DNA of 26,808 bases from Clostridiales bacterium UBA1316 (GTDB lineage Bacteria; Bacillota; Clostridia; Oscillospirales; Oscillospiraceae): positions 1 through 26,808 of the forward strand of contig DBTM01000022.1 in the NCBI GenBank assembly GCA_002307055.1. Reading direction: 5' to 3'. A program made the translations under genes and the position numbers. The notes under the pieces are model-generated. The model was not told where the DNA came from. It was given only the letters and a program-made list of their open reading frames with translations, and did not search any database. Positions 1-7,967 of this stretch are shown here, in pieces. Positions within the stretch are counted from its first letter, which is position 1; each line of letters starts with the position of its first letter.

Positions 1-1833
1 CGGTTCAAGCACCGTAACGAGGCCCGATTCGGTGCGTTTTGTCTTTTCGGCAATTAACTGTTCGATTTTCGAGTCAAGTGCCAGGACAGCGACATCATCA
101 CCCGTTAAAAACCTGTTTGTAATCACGCGTGACAGGTTCTGCCGGACATACTCCGTCAGGTCATCGGGGTTTTTAGTCACGCTGCCGTACTCGGCCAGCG
201 TCTCTATAATCGTCGCCAGATTCTTAATTGGGACATTTTCACGTAAAAGCCGCACCAGTATCTTTTGGATATCGCCATATGTAAACATTTTCGGAATGAC
301 TTCTTCGACGAGCGCCGGCTGCTGCTGCGCCAGATTCTCTATGAGCGCCTGCACCTGCTGCCGGTTGATGAGCTCGCTCGAGTGCGTCCGGATGATCTCC
401 ATCAGGTGCGTTGTGATGACTGACGGCGGATCAATTGTAGTATAACCTAAAAGCTCCGCTTTTTCACGTTGTTTTTTTGTAATCCATAAAGCAGGCAGTC
501 CAAAGGTTGGTTCAATGGTCTCAATCCCTGTAATCGTCTCGTCGACGCCATCGGAATTTATAGCCAAATAGTGGTCCGGCATAACTTCACCCACGGCCAC
601 CTCGATACCCTTAATCATGATTTTATATTGGTTTGTGCCAAGCCGCACATTATCCCGCATCCGGATAGACGGCAGGATAATGCCGAGATCGATCGCACAT
701 TGCCGCCGGATCATAATAATCCGGTCCAAGAGGTCCCCGCCGAGGCTCATATCGACCATCGGTACGATACCATAACCGAACTCCAGCTCCAGCTGTTCTA
801 CCTGCAGGAGATTCAGCACGTTTTCCGGTTTGCGTTTTTCTTCCGCGCTATCTTTTACTTTATCTTCGATGACAGGCTCTTTCGCCATTTTTTCGACTTT
901 CCGGCGCAGGTATATCCCTGTACCGAGCAGAATGGACGATATAAACAGCAGCTGCGGTCTTGGGAAGCCGGGGATCAGGCACATGACGATGAGAATGCCG
1001 CCGCAAATGATCATCGCATTCGGATTGGAAAGCAGCTGTTTTGTTAAATCCGTACCAAAACTGCCGTCGGAGGCTGACCGCGTCACGACGATACCGGTAG
1101 ATGTCGATATCAGAAGAGCTGGGATCTGGGTAACAAGGCCGTCGCCTACGGTTGCCAGGATATAAATGCTGATCGCTTTGGATATGTCCATGTGCTCCAT
1201 TGTCAGTCCGACGATAAGTCCGCCGATGACATTGACGATGATGATGATAATAGAGATGATCGCATCGCCTTTGATAAACTTGCTCGCGCCGTCCATGGCA
1301 CCGTAAAAGTCAGCTTCGCGCTGTATCTCATGCCGGCGTTTTCTTGCCATCGTTTCGTCAATGGCACCGGTATTCAGGTCGGCGTCGATAGCCATCTGTT
1401 TTCCGGGCATGGCATCGAGGGTAAACCGTGCGGCAACCTCGGAGACACGTTCGGCACCTTTTGTAATAACGATAAACTGAATAGCGACGATAATGAGGAA
1501 CGCCACGACGCCGACGACGAGATTCCCTTGAATAACGAACGAGCCGAAGGTTTTGATAACCTGACCGGCATCACCGCCGTTTCCGAGGATAAGCTTCGTT
1601 GAAGACAGATTCAGCGACAGGCGGAAAAGCGTTGTTATAAGGAGCAGTGTCGGGAGTACGGAAAACTCCAACGCATCTTTAATAAAAAGGGTTGCCAGCA
1701 TGATAAAAAGTGAAATCGTGATATTCATGATAATCAGCGCGTCCAAAAGCCATGGCGGCAGCGGGACGATGATGATCATGACAATGGAGATGATTATTGC
1801 ACTCGTTGCAATATCCGATTTCTTCATTTTCAT
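1..1833 (-). CDS. flhA: Flagellar export gate protein FlhA (3' end beyond window)
   Basis: FlhA forms the nonameric ring of the flagellar type III export gate; its membrane part takes part in proton-driven export and its cytosolic part docks chaperone-substrate complexes. I translated the minus strand from ATG at 1833. It opens MKMKKSDIATSA, followed by hydrophobic segments and FHIPEP-family hallmarks such as LPTLLLITTLFRLSLNLSST, VVGVVAFLIIVAIQFIVITKG and ATVGDGLVTQIPALLIS. A soluble region follows containing TFGLPALWI and YTTIDPPSVITTHL. The frame is open to base 1, giving 611 codons, so roughly 70-80 residues of a usual 680-700 residue protein are missing. The start has AGGCGG upstream and lies 12 bp after flhB, as in the common flhB-flhA order. 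The identification is secure; the C-terminus cannot be assessed. Confidence 0.97.
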   Translation of the reverse strand, partial: MKMKKSDIATSAIIISIVMIIIVPLPPWLLDALIIMNITISLFIMLATLFIKDALEFSVLPTLLLITTLFRLSLNLSSTKLILGNGGDAGQVIKTFGSFVIQGNLVVGVVAFLIIVAIQFIVITKGAERVSEVAARFTLDAMPGKQMAIDADLNTGAIDETMARKRRHEIQREADFYGAMDGASKFIKGDAIISIIIIIVNVIGGLIVGLTMEHMDISKAISIYILATVGDGLVTQIPALLISTSTGIVVTRSASDGSFGTDLTKQLLSNPNAMIICGGILIVMCLIPGFPRPQLLFISSILLGTGIYLRRKVEKMAKEPVIEDKVKDSAEEKRKPENVLNLLQVEQLELEFGYGIVPMVDMSLGGDLLDRIIMIRRQCAIDLGIILPSIRMRDNVRLGTNQYKIMIKGIEVAVGEVMPDHYLAINSDGVDETITGIETIEPTFGLPALWITKKQREKAELLGYTTIDPPSVITTHLMEIIRTHSSELINRQQVQALIENLAQQQPALVEEVIPKMFTYGDIQKILVRLLRENVPIKNLATIIETLAEYGSVTKNPDDLTEYVRQNLSRVITNRFLTGDDVAVLALDSKIEQLIAEKTKRTESGLVTVLEP

Positions 1834-1845
1834 TATTGCCGCCTT

Positions 1846-2916
1846 TCAATTTTTTATTGTCTTATAAACATAAATCAGGATGTCGGCAATCGCCTGATAC
1901 AGCTCGGGCGGTATCTCGTCATCCACCTGACAGGCTGCATATAAGGCACGCGCAACAGGCTTGTTCTCGACGATTGTAATATTAAGTTCCGCAGCTTTCC
2001 GCTTAATCCGCTGTGCCAGATAGTCCTGGCCTTTGGCGACGATAACCGGCGCTTTATCAACATTCTCTTTATACCGCAGCGCAACCGCGAAATGCTCAGG
2101 GTTTGTGACGACAAATGCGGCCTCAGGCAGCCGCTGCATCATCCGGGCCGCACTCATTTTTCGCTGTTTTTGCCTGATTTTGGCTTTGATCTGCGGGTCA
2201 CCCTCGAGCTGTTTGTTTTCTTCTTTAACTTCCTGCTTGGTCATCCTGATGTCTTTTTCGAATTTCCACCACTGATAAAGCACGTCGACAGCCGAAAAGG
2301 CAATGAGCGCGAGAGCGATCATGATGCCCATCGAAAAGCTCAGGGACAGCATTTTCGAGAATGCCGTGCCAACATCAGAATAAATGAGTTTGACAAAATC
2401 CTTTATGGCGGAACTCATATAGCTGTACGCAATCCAGCAGAGAATAACGATTTTTAATATAGACTTGCCGAGCTCCACAAGCGTGGCCGAAGAAAATATC
2501 CGTTTAAAACCCGTAAACGGATTTATTTTTTTAAAATCCGGCTTCAGTTTTTCTGTGACGAACATCGGCCCCGTCTGCAGGACGTGCACGGCTGTACCGC
2601 CGATCATGACAACAATAAAAAGCGGCAGAAGTATCGGCAGAACAGTAAACAGAACGCTCTTATAATACTGGATAACCGACGGGGCTGTCACATTCCTCGC
2701 GTTAACGGCGATCATACCGTCGGAGAGCAGCGACGCCGAAACGGTTTTCATGGAATTGATAAAACCCTCATACCCGACCTTCAGAGTGCCGAAGGTGATG
2801 AAGAGCATAATCGCAGAGCACATGTCGGCGCTTTTATGAATCTCGCCTTTTTTTCGCGTATCCTGCCGCTTTTTTGACGAGGCTTTTTCGGTTTTTTCGC
2901 CGCTGCCCTGTGCCAT
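1846..2916 (-). CDS. flhB: Flagellar export switch protein FlhB
   Basis: FlhB is the export-gate subunit that switches substrate specificity from rod/hook to filament proteins after self-cleavage of its cytoplasmic domain. The 356-residue product has the usual basic N-terminus (EKTEKASSKKRQDTRKKGEI), four hydrophobic segments, a conserved linker (MTKQEVKEENKQLEGDPQIK) and the C-terminal domain VVTNPEHFAVALRY. The family cleaves in an NPTH motif; here it reads N272-P273-E274-H275. Asn, Pro and His are kept and Thr is replaced by Glu. The C-terminus is normal (ELYQAIADILIYVYK). It lies between fliR and flhA. The identification is certain; the effect of the substitution on cleavage is unknown. 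Confidence 0.97.
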   Translation of the reverse strand: MAQGSGEKTEKASSKKRQDTRKKGEIHKSADMCSAIMLFITFGTLKVGYEGFINSMKTVSASLLSDGMIAVNARNVTAPSVIQYYKSVLFTVLPILLPLFIVVMIGGTAVHVLQTGPMFVTEKLKPDFKKINPFTGFKRIFSSATLVELGKSILKIVILCWIAYSYMSSAIKDFVKLIYSDVGTAFSKMLSLSFSMGIMIALALIAFSAVDVLYQWWKFEKDIRMTKQEVKEENKQLEGDPQIKAKIRQKQRKMSAARMMQRLPEAAFVVTNPEHFAVALRYKENVDKAPVIVAKGQDYLAQRIKRKAAELNITIVENKPVARALYAACQVDDEIPPELYQAIADILIYVYKTIKN

Positions 2917-3004
2917 CTGCCTTGCTCACCTCTTATTCATGTCATTCAAAGCAGGCGTCATTTATGGCGCCCCGCGAAGAATCTGACCTTTGTATCACCC
3001 CGGG

Positions 3005-3027
3005 CGGCAGCTCAGGCAGTGCTGCCG
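3005..3027 (-). other. Hairpin at the fliR 3' end
   Basis: A perfect 7-bp inverted repeat (CGGCAGC / GCTGCCG, 9-base loop) overlaps the last fliR codons and its stop. No T-run follows in the direction of transcription, so it is not a classic terminator. It precedes the 95-bp fliR-flhB gap, the longest gap in this part of the operon. It could protect or tune the mRNA; function is inferred only. Confidence 0.4.
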
Positions 3028-3812
3028 AGATTGTCGAACATCACGCCGATATAGTTAAACATCATCGTGAACAGATCCTTCGTGAAATTCGCGAACAGTG
3101 TAAATGTCATGAGCATAACGATTAGACCGACAATAATTTTTAACGGTATTCCGACAACAAACATATTCATCTGGGGCACTGTTTTAATGACGGCACCGAG
3201 TGCGATTTCCATCATAACGCCGGCGGCAAGTACCGGCATCGCCACCATAACGGACAGGACAAACGATTTTGTCATGACTTCCGCGGCAACCCACATAATA
3301 CTGGGCGGCGCCATGGCGGAGCCGATGGGTATTGCCGTAATTGTTTTTTGAATGATGGCAATCAGCTTGAGATGACCGTCATACATGAAGAAAAGGATGA
3401 GCATCATGATGTTGAACAGGCTTCCTGTGATCGGCGTCTGCGTATTGTTTTGAAAATCATAGATGCTGGCCATGCTGTAGCCGATCTGATAGTCCATTAT
3501 GGCTCCGGCGGTCATTGTCAGATTGAACATTGTCGTCAGAACAAAGCCCATCGAGACGCCAAACGCCAGCTCTCTGACAATCACGAGCGCGTAAATTAAA
3601 AGGTTGTCATATACGGGATAGGTACTCGGCGCCGGCAGTCCGGTCATAAAAATAACGGTCAGGACGGCGCAGAAGCCGATTTTTGCGATGTTGGGCATGT
3701 TTTTCCTGCCGAAAATAGGGCTTGATATAAGCAGGCCGCTGATGCGTATAAAAAGCAGGAAGACGAAATCCAGATGATCCCAAAGCACAGCAAGCTGTGG
3801 CATGATATCCAT
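3012..3812 (-). CDS. fliR: Flagellar export gate protein FliR
   Basis: FliR joins FliP and FliQ in the helical core through which flagellar subunits leave the cell. The 266-residue product is strongly hydrophobic, with the early RISGLLISSPIFGRKNMP segment, the VRELAFGVSMGFV segment and the DYQIGYSMASIYDFQNN stretch typical of the FliR/SpaR family. Length is normal (about 255-265). Its ATG overlaps the fliQ stop in a TAATG arrangement and has no strong ribosome binding site of its own, which suggests translational coupling to fliQ. FlhB is separate here, not fused to FliR as in some clostridia. Confidence 0.97.
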   Translation of the reverse strand: MDIMPQLAVLWDHLDFVFLLFIRISGLLISSPIFGRKNMPNIAKIGFCAVLTVIFMTGLPAPSTYPVYDNLLIYALVIVRELAFGVSMGFVLTTMFNLTMTAGAIMDYQIGYSMASIYDFQNNTQTPITGSLFNIMMLILFFMYDGHLKLIAIIQKTITAIPIGSAMAPPSIMWVAAEVMTKSFVLSVMVAMPVLAAGVMMEIALGAVIKTVPQMNMFVVGIPLKIIVGLIVMLMTFTLFANFTKDLFTMMFNYIGVMFDNLGSTA

Positions 3813-4084
3813 TATTTCAGCATGACGTTGATGGAATGAAAGATCTCGGTTGTAAAATCCGTCACTTTACTGATAATCCATCCGCCGAAGACCAGAAAAG
3901 CGAAGAGGATACCAATGATTTTCGGGACAAAGGCCAGCGTCTGCTCGTTAATCTGCGTCGTCGCCTGAAAAATTGATACAATCACACCGATAATCAGCGC
4001 CGCGCCGAGCATCGGCATCGAGGCCAGCAGGACAACATAAACCGCATCCTTAATAACTGTTAAAATCTCCGGTTGTGATAACAT
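3812..4084 (-). CDS. fliQ: Flagellar export gate protein FliQ
   Basis: FliQ is a small two-helix membrane protein that wraps the FliP-FliR core of the export gate. Starting at ATG 4084 gives a 90-residue protein beginning MLSQPEILTVIKDAVYVV, matching the usual length of about 89. It has two long hydrophobic helices and the family signature FQATTQINEQTLAFVPKI. A longer frame from 4141 adds 19 charged residues (MAADDRHDNKQ...) that overlap fliP and do not resemble the family, so I prefer the inner start, which follows fliP by 17 bp. It is coupled to fliR by the TAATG overlap. Confidence 0.95.
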   Translation of the reverse strand: MLSQPEILTVIKDAVYVVLLASMPMLGAALIIGVIVSIFQATTQINEQTLAFVPKIIGILFAFLVFGGWIISKVTDFTTEIFHSINVMLK

Positions 4085-4101
4085 ATCGTATACCCATCTC
4101 T

Positions 4102-4863
4102 CTAAAAGCTGTTTATTATCGTGCCGATCGTCAGCCGCCATCCGTCCACAAGCACAAACAACAGAATCTTAAACGGCATGGAAATCATCGCCGGAGGCAG
4201 CATCATCATGCCCATGGCCATCAGTGTACTGGCGACAATCATATCAATGACAATAAAGGGAATATAGATGAAAAAGCCGATAGCAAAGGCGTGCTTGAGC
4301 TCGCTGGTCACAAAGGACGCGATGACAACCCGGTCCGGGACATCCTTCGGTGCTGTTGTCTTATCAATTTTTGAAATATCTTCAAAGAAGTTAAGATCCG
4401 TTCCGTATGTCTCTTTGAGCATAAATTCACGCAGCGGTTCCATCGCTTTCGTTGTAAACTCGGTAAATTCGATCTCATTTTTAATATAGGGCTGGTATGC
4501 CACATCGTTAATCTGGGTCAAAACGGGACTCATCACGAAATATGTAATAAAAATCGCAAGGCCTATAATGACTGTATTGGGCGGCATATTCTGAAGACCG
4601 ATGGCATTGCGGACAATCGAGAGAACAATGACGATTCTTGTAAAGCCGGTCAGCATGATGAGCATCGTGGGTACAAGCGTGATTGCCGTTAAAATCATCA
4701 TGATCTGGAGTGATTGGGAATCGTTATCAAAGAGAGATTTCAGGGAATCGAGAGGGCCCTCCGCTGCGGCGTTTCTGGAAAATACCATCAGCAGTGTGAC
4801 GCATATGACAAAAGCCAAGCTTGTTGCCGCACATATTTTTGCCGTTTTTACGAACCGTTTCAT
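4102..4863 (-). CDS. fliP: Flagellar export gate protein FliP
   Basis: FliP is the pore-forming subunit of the flagellar type III export core. From ATG 4863 the product is 253 residues and opens with a typical FliP signal peptide (MKRFVKTAKICAATSLAF then a hydrophobic run ending near NAAAEG). It carries family signatures such as MLTGFTRIVIVLSIVRNAIG, FVTSELKHAFAIGFFIYIPF and MMMLPPAMISMPFKILLFVL. The frame extends upstream to ATG 4950, but this would place 29 charged residues before the signal peptide. The inner start has GGAA about 5 bases upstream and gives a normal length (E. coli FliP is 245). The start therefore remains somewhat uncertain. It lies between fliO and fliQ in the conserved order. 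Confidence 0.95.
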   Translation of the reverse strand: MKRFVKTAKICAATSLAFVICVTLLMVFSRNAAAEGPLDSLKSLFDNDSQSLQIMMILTAITLVPTMLIMLTGFTRIVIVLSIVRNAIGLQNMPPNTVIIGLAIFITYFVMSPVLTQINDVAYQPYIKNEIEFTEFTTKAMEPLREFMLKETYGTDLNFFEDISKIDKTTAPKDVPDRVVIASFVTSELKHAFAIGFFIYIPFIVIDMIVASTLMAMGMMMLPPAMISMPFKILLFVLVDGWRLTIGTIINSF

Positions 4864-4953
4864 GACAGTTCCGTTCGTGCCGGGCTCCGGCAGCCTTACT
4901 ATAGCTTGTCTGTTGACCGTTTTCGTAACTTCACCACATTTCCGCTGCATTGT

Positions 4954-5340
4954 TCAGTCTTTTTTATTGAGCTTATTGAACCTTTTGCTCAATTCTTCTC
5001 TGAAGCTCACACCAAAGCTTGGCGGGGCTTCAGCCAGCTCGTCCTTGGGGCCGGTTTCCGCCTTACCGGATGCCGGTATACCGATTTCGGTCCTGCTGAG
5101 CTTGTCGAGCATCTCGACTCGCTGCGCACTCACGCCGAGGATGTAAGCAAACGCGCCGATCTCAACGATGGCGACAGATTTGTCTTTACCGAGTGATTGT
5201 GTAGCGATGAGCTTGATGCCGGAGCTTTTCCGAAAAGTACCGCCGCCCGTCTTCGCGACAAGCTTTGTGACATAATAAGCTGCCATGATGACAGCGCCTA
5301 TGATGACAATCGCCTGAACGTAATCCCAGAAATTTAACAC
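4954..5340 (-). CDS. fliO: Flagellar biosynthesis protein FliO
   Basis: FliO is a membrane chaperone that stabilises FliP during assembly of the export gate. The 128-residue product has one N-terminal membrane helix (YVQAIVIIGAVIMAAYYVTKL) followed by a small beta-rich domain with the FliO-type pattern IKLIATQSLGKDKSVAIVEIG and YILGVSAQRVEML. It ends in a polar, lysine-rich tail (NKLNKKD). The start is GTG at 5340 with GGGGGC about 6 bases upstream. FliO is poorly conserved, so the call rests on this architecture plus position between fliE and fliP. Confidence 0.9.
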   Translation of the reverse strand: MLNFWDYVQAIVIIGAVIMAAYYVTKLVAKTGGGTFRKSSGIKLIATQSLGKDKSVAIVEIGAFAYILGVSAQRVEMLDKLSRTEIGIPASGKAETGPKDELAEAPPSFGVSFREELSKRFNKLNKKD

Positions 5341-5364
5341 AAAGAGCCCCCGTTCAACGTTAAA

Positions 5365-5676
5365 CTAAACCTGCATGTTCATGATTTCCTTGTAGGCCTC
5401 AACAGCTTTATTGCGTATTGCGACAGTCAGATTGACGGCAATCTCCGATTTTTGCGCCGAAATCATCGTGTTGGATAAATCATCCGTATTTCCGGTCAGA
5501 AGGTCAAGTGTCGACTGCGCGTTATCATCGCCGACCTTCTCAAATCTGTCCATTGCATCGGACAAAACGCTCTTAAATTCAGATTCACCGCCTGTTTCGG
5601 ATGCTGCCGTTTTATTGACAAGGGTGTTTGATATACTGCTTAAATTACTGACAAGATTTGAGCCAATGCTGACCAT
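5365..5676 (-). CDS. fliE: Flagellar MS ring-rod junction protein FliE
   Basis: FliE links the MS ring to the proximal rod and is among the first axial proteins exported. The 103-residue product ends with the characteristic FliE C-terminus (QKSEIAVNLTVAIRNKAVEAYKEIMNMQV) and has FKSVLSDAMDRFEKVGDD in the middle. Length is typical. ATG 5676 has AAAGGAG about 9 bases upstream. It follows flgC by about 30 bp, preserving the common flgB-flgC-fliE triplet, but the triplet is followed by fliO instead of fliF. Confidence 0.95.
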   Translation of the reverse strand: MVSIGSNLVSNLSSISNTLVNKTAASETGGESEFKSVLSDAMDRFEKVGDDNAQSTLDLLTGNTDDLSNTMISAQKSEIAVNLTVAIRNKAVEAYKEIMNMQV

Positions 5677-5708
5677 GTGTTCGTACTCCTTTCAAGTAGA
5701 ATCATAAA

Positions 5709-6143
5709 TTATTTGCCGATTTCAAGTGATTTGACTGCCATATCCTTATACGAGTTGAACGCGGTGACGTTCGCTTCATAGGATCTGTAAGCCGAAATCA
5801 TGTCCACCATTTCCTGGGTGATATCGACATTTGGCTTCTCGATATACCCATCGGCGTTTGCGTCTGGATTCGTCGGATCGTAAACAAGCTGATAAGGCGA
5901 AGGGTCGTCTCCGATTTCGGAAACTATGACGCCGCCTTCGGCCTTATTGTCCGCGGAGGTCTTCAGAACGTCAGCAAAGTTGGCGTTGCGTTCTTCGAGC
6001 ACAACGTATTTCCTGGTATAAGGTTTACCGTCCGCCGTGCGGGTCGTATCGACATTTGCAATGTTTTCCGAGATGACATCCATGCGCATGCGCTGTGCGG
6101 TCAGTCCGGAACCGCTGATATCCATTCCGCTTAAAAAACCCAT
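5709..6143 (-). CDS. flgC: Proximal rod protein FlgC
   Basis: FlgC is a structural subunit of the proximal rod of the flagellar basal body. The 144-residue product has the N-terminal rod/hook motif (SGSGLTAQRMRMDVISENIANVDTTRT) and the C-terminal coiled segment (DMISAYRSYEANVTAFNSYKDMAVKSLEIGK). Both ends match FlgC closely and length is normal. The ATG at 6143 has an excellent GGGGAGG site about 8 bases upstream. It lies between flgB and fliE. Confidence 0.97.
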   Translation of the reverse strand: MGFLSGMDISGSGLTAQRMRMDVISENIANVDTTRTADGKPYTRKYVVLEERNANFADVLKTSADNKAEGGVIVSEIGDDPSPYQLVYDPTNPDANADGYIEKPNVDITQEMVDMISAYRSYEANVTAFNSYKDMAVKSLEIGK

Positions 6144-6159
6144 TATAATGCCTCCCCAT

Positions 6160-6173
6160 CCGCTGCAAAGCGG
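6160..6173 (-). other. Small hairpin in the flgB-flgC gap
   Basis: A 5-bp inverted repeat (CCGCT / AGCGG, 4-base loop) lies shortly upstream of the flgC ribosome binding site on the transcribed strand. It is short and could arise by chance, but it is the second inverted repeat in the 81-bp flgB-flgC gap. Confidence 0.25.
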
Positions 6174-6207
6174 CCGTTTCAGTTACGTCAGCCTTTGCTG
6201 TTATTTT

Positions 6208-6222
6208 CAACCGCTGCGGTTG
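6208..6222 (-). other. Hairpin immediately after flgB
   Basis: A perfect 7-bp inverted repeat (CAACCGC / GCGGTTG with a 1-base centre, or 6 bp with a 3-base loop) lies 3 bases beyond the flgB stop codon. In the minus direction it is followed only by a short mixed A/T stretch, so it looks like an intercistronic mRNA hairpin more than a terminator. Function is inferred. Confidence 0.4.
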
Positions 6223-6224
6223 TT

Positions 6225-6635
6225 TCAACCGTTTATGGCACTGTTTATTTTACGGAATTCCGAGTTGATTTTACTGACGGTCGCATAATAGTTGATCGAA
6301 TTTTTGGCAAGCTCGACCATCTCATTGTCTATGCTGACGTTATTGCCGTCCAGCCGTGTCGTTGTCGTTGTATCTGTGATGACTTCCGGCTCAACATTCT
6401 CGATAGAGGATGCATTGACGCCGGAAATATGGTTCTCATCCGTAACTGCCATTTCCAGTCCGCCTGTCCCTGAATCCGTCGCCTCAGCCATCAGGTCCTC
6501 AAAACGGACCTGAGAAGCTTTGAACCCCGGGGTATCCACATTGGCAATATTATTGCTGATGACCTCGTTTCTGAGCCAGGACGCGTTTAATCCCTTCTGA
6601 AGCGTATTCACAGAAGAAAAAAGATTATCCAGCAT
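6225..6635 (-). CDS. flgB: Proximal rod protein FlgB
   Basis: FlgB is a proximal rod subunit exported by the flagellar type III system. The 136-residue product carries the rod/hook N-terminal motif (SWLRNEVISNNIANVDTPGFKASQVRFEDLM) and a C-terminal amphipathic segment (GNNVSIDNEMVELAKNSINYYATVSKINSEFRKI) that is diagnostic for FlgB. ATG 6635 has GAGGAG about 8 bases upstream, overlapping the end of the EAL-HDOD gene, which stops 14 bp earlier. FlgB is normally the first gene of Firmicute fla/che operons; here it is well inside the operon. Confidence 0.97.
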   Translation of the reverse strand: MLDNLFSSVNTLQKGLNASWLRNEVISNNIANVDTPGFKASQVRFEDLMAEATDSGTGGLEMAVTDENHISGVNASSIENVEPEVITDTTTTTRLDGNNVSIDNEMVELAKNSINYYATVSKINSEFRKINSAING

Positions 6636-6648
6636 AACAAACAGCTCC

Positions 6649-7863
6649 TCACGTTAAAAGTTTATTGGCGTCAATCATCGCCTCGATATAAAACTGGTTT
6701 GTCTTCGCTTGATCAAAACCGCAGGCTACAGCAATTTCATCCGCCTCATCCCACTCTGCCCGTTCAATATGATATATGATTTTAAGGAGCTCGGCCTTCT
6801 CGCCTTCACCGGTGACAAGCGGTTTGATGATTTCTTCGCTCAGGTGCGTCTCCTTTAAAATGGCATCTATCGGCGTATCCATAATCGCTTCGGCCAGTGA
6901 AAACAAGCCGACAAGGAAATACTCGTCTCTGTTTTTCCTCTTTTTTTGGCTGATGGCGAGTTTTTCCATGAATATGCCCCGGACGAGCGCGGCACGAATG
7001 AGTTCGCTGGGTTTCGTTGTCTTAATTTGATTCAAAACGATGAGCGATATCCATTTTTTTATTTCATTGAGCCCCAGTATTAAAAGCGCGTGCAGGATAC
7101 CTGTAACCGTATATTTAAGGCCGTAATAAGCTGAATTCACAATTTTCAGCAGCCGGTACGAGAGCACGAGGTCCCGCTTAATGACATTCGCCAGATCGAA
7201 GAAGCTGACTTCCGGATCTGCGATATATTTAATGAGCTGCAGCTTGCTGACCTGGAGCGTCTCCGTACATTTTGCATTGGCAATCGTCGGCTTGCAGAAG
7301 AAAAAGCCCTGGAACAGATTAAAGCCTAGGGATCTGGCGAAATCGAGGTCCTCGTATGTTTCGATTTTTTCGGCGAGCAGAATCTTGCGCCTGTTGCTGT
7401 TGATTTTATAGACACTCTTTTTGATTTCTTCAACATCGCATTTCATAAAGTCGATTTTTATAATATCGGCAAGTCCTATAAGCGGCTCTAAATCCTCGCT
7501 ATAGGTAAAATCATCGAGTGCTATGAGATAACCTCTTCTTTTTAATTTCCTGCATGCTGCCAGAACAGGCTCGGTGGCGCGTACATCCTCAAGCAGCTCA
7601 ACGATCAGAATATCGTTTGAGAGCATATGCGGTACTTCATCAAGGACAAGCTCGGTTGTGAAATTGACAAAGGCTTTCTTTCCCCCGGTAATCTCCTCTA
7701 TTCCAATATCGCTGAAAGCTGTTACCAGGACATCTTTTGTTGCGATGCTGCCGTCGAGGCCATCATACGCCACGCTGTCTTTTCCTGCTCTGTATAACAA
7801 CTCATAACCAAATATCTCCTTTTTAATATTGAATATTGGCTGACTTGCTACACATTCAAACAC
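6649..7863 (-). CDS. EAL-HDOD signalling protein (YuxH/CdgJ type)
   Basis: A 404-residue protein with an N-terminal EAL-type domain (about residues 1-200) and a C-terminal HDOD domain (about 210-390), the architecture of the YuxH/CdgJ family. EAL domains bind or hydrolyse cyclic di-GMP; HDOD domains mediate signalling through protein contacts. Most catalytic positions seem present: E21 in YELLYR, N67 in VNFT, E89 in VELLE, D117-D118 in ALDDF, K136 in IIKID, E165/E168 in AEKIE and Q185 in FQGFFF. The loop that normally reads DFGTGYSSL is DFTYSEDLEPL, so activity is doubtful. The HDOD part has SYRLLKIVNSAYYGL. The start is GTG 7863 with only weak ribosome binding. It lies between fliY and flgB, 14 bp before flgB, which suggests a role in motility control. 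Confidence 0.9.
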   Translation of the reverse strand: MFECVASQPIFNIKKEIFGYELLYRAGKDSVAYDGLDGSIATKDVLVTAFSDIGIEEITGGKKAFVNFTTELVLDEVPHMLSNDILIVELLEDVRATEPVLAACRKLKRRGYLIALDDFTYSEDLEPLIGLADIIKIDFMKCDVEEIKKSVYKINSNRRKILLAEKIETYEDLDFARSLGFNLFQGFFFCKPTIANAKCTETLQVSKLQLIKYIADPEVSFFDLANVIKRDLVLSYRLLKIVNSAYYGLKYTVTGILHALLILGLNEIKKWISLIVLNQIKTTKPSELIRAALVRGIFMEKLAISQKKRKNRDEYFLVGLFSLAEAIMDTPIDAILKETHLSEEIIKPLVTGEGEKAELLKIIYHIERAEWDEADEIAVACGFDQAKTNQFYIEAMIDANKLLT

Positions 7864-7944
7864 TTAAACCACTCACAATACATCGTAATTTGCGCCGCTG
7901 TAATTCCCACGGCTGTTCTGCGCGCAATGCCGTATTCTTGTCTG

Positions 7945-7967
7945 TCAGGTGACGGAGCGTTACCTGA
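7945..7967 (-). other. Hairpin overlapping the fliY stop codon
   Basis: A 10-bp inverted repeat with one mismatch and a 3-base loop (TCAGGTGACG 7945-7954, CGTTACCTGA 7958-7967) spans the fliY stop codon. No T-run follows on the minus strand. It separates the fliM-fliY part of the operon from the EAL-HDOD gene, and the 96-bp gap that contains it has no other obvious signal. It may act as an mRNA processing or stability site, or as a partial attenuator. Confidence 0.5.
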
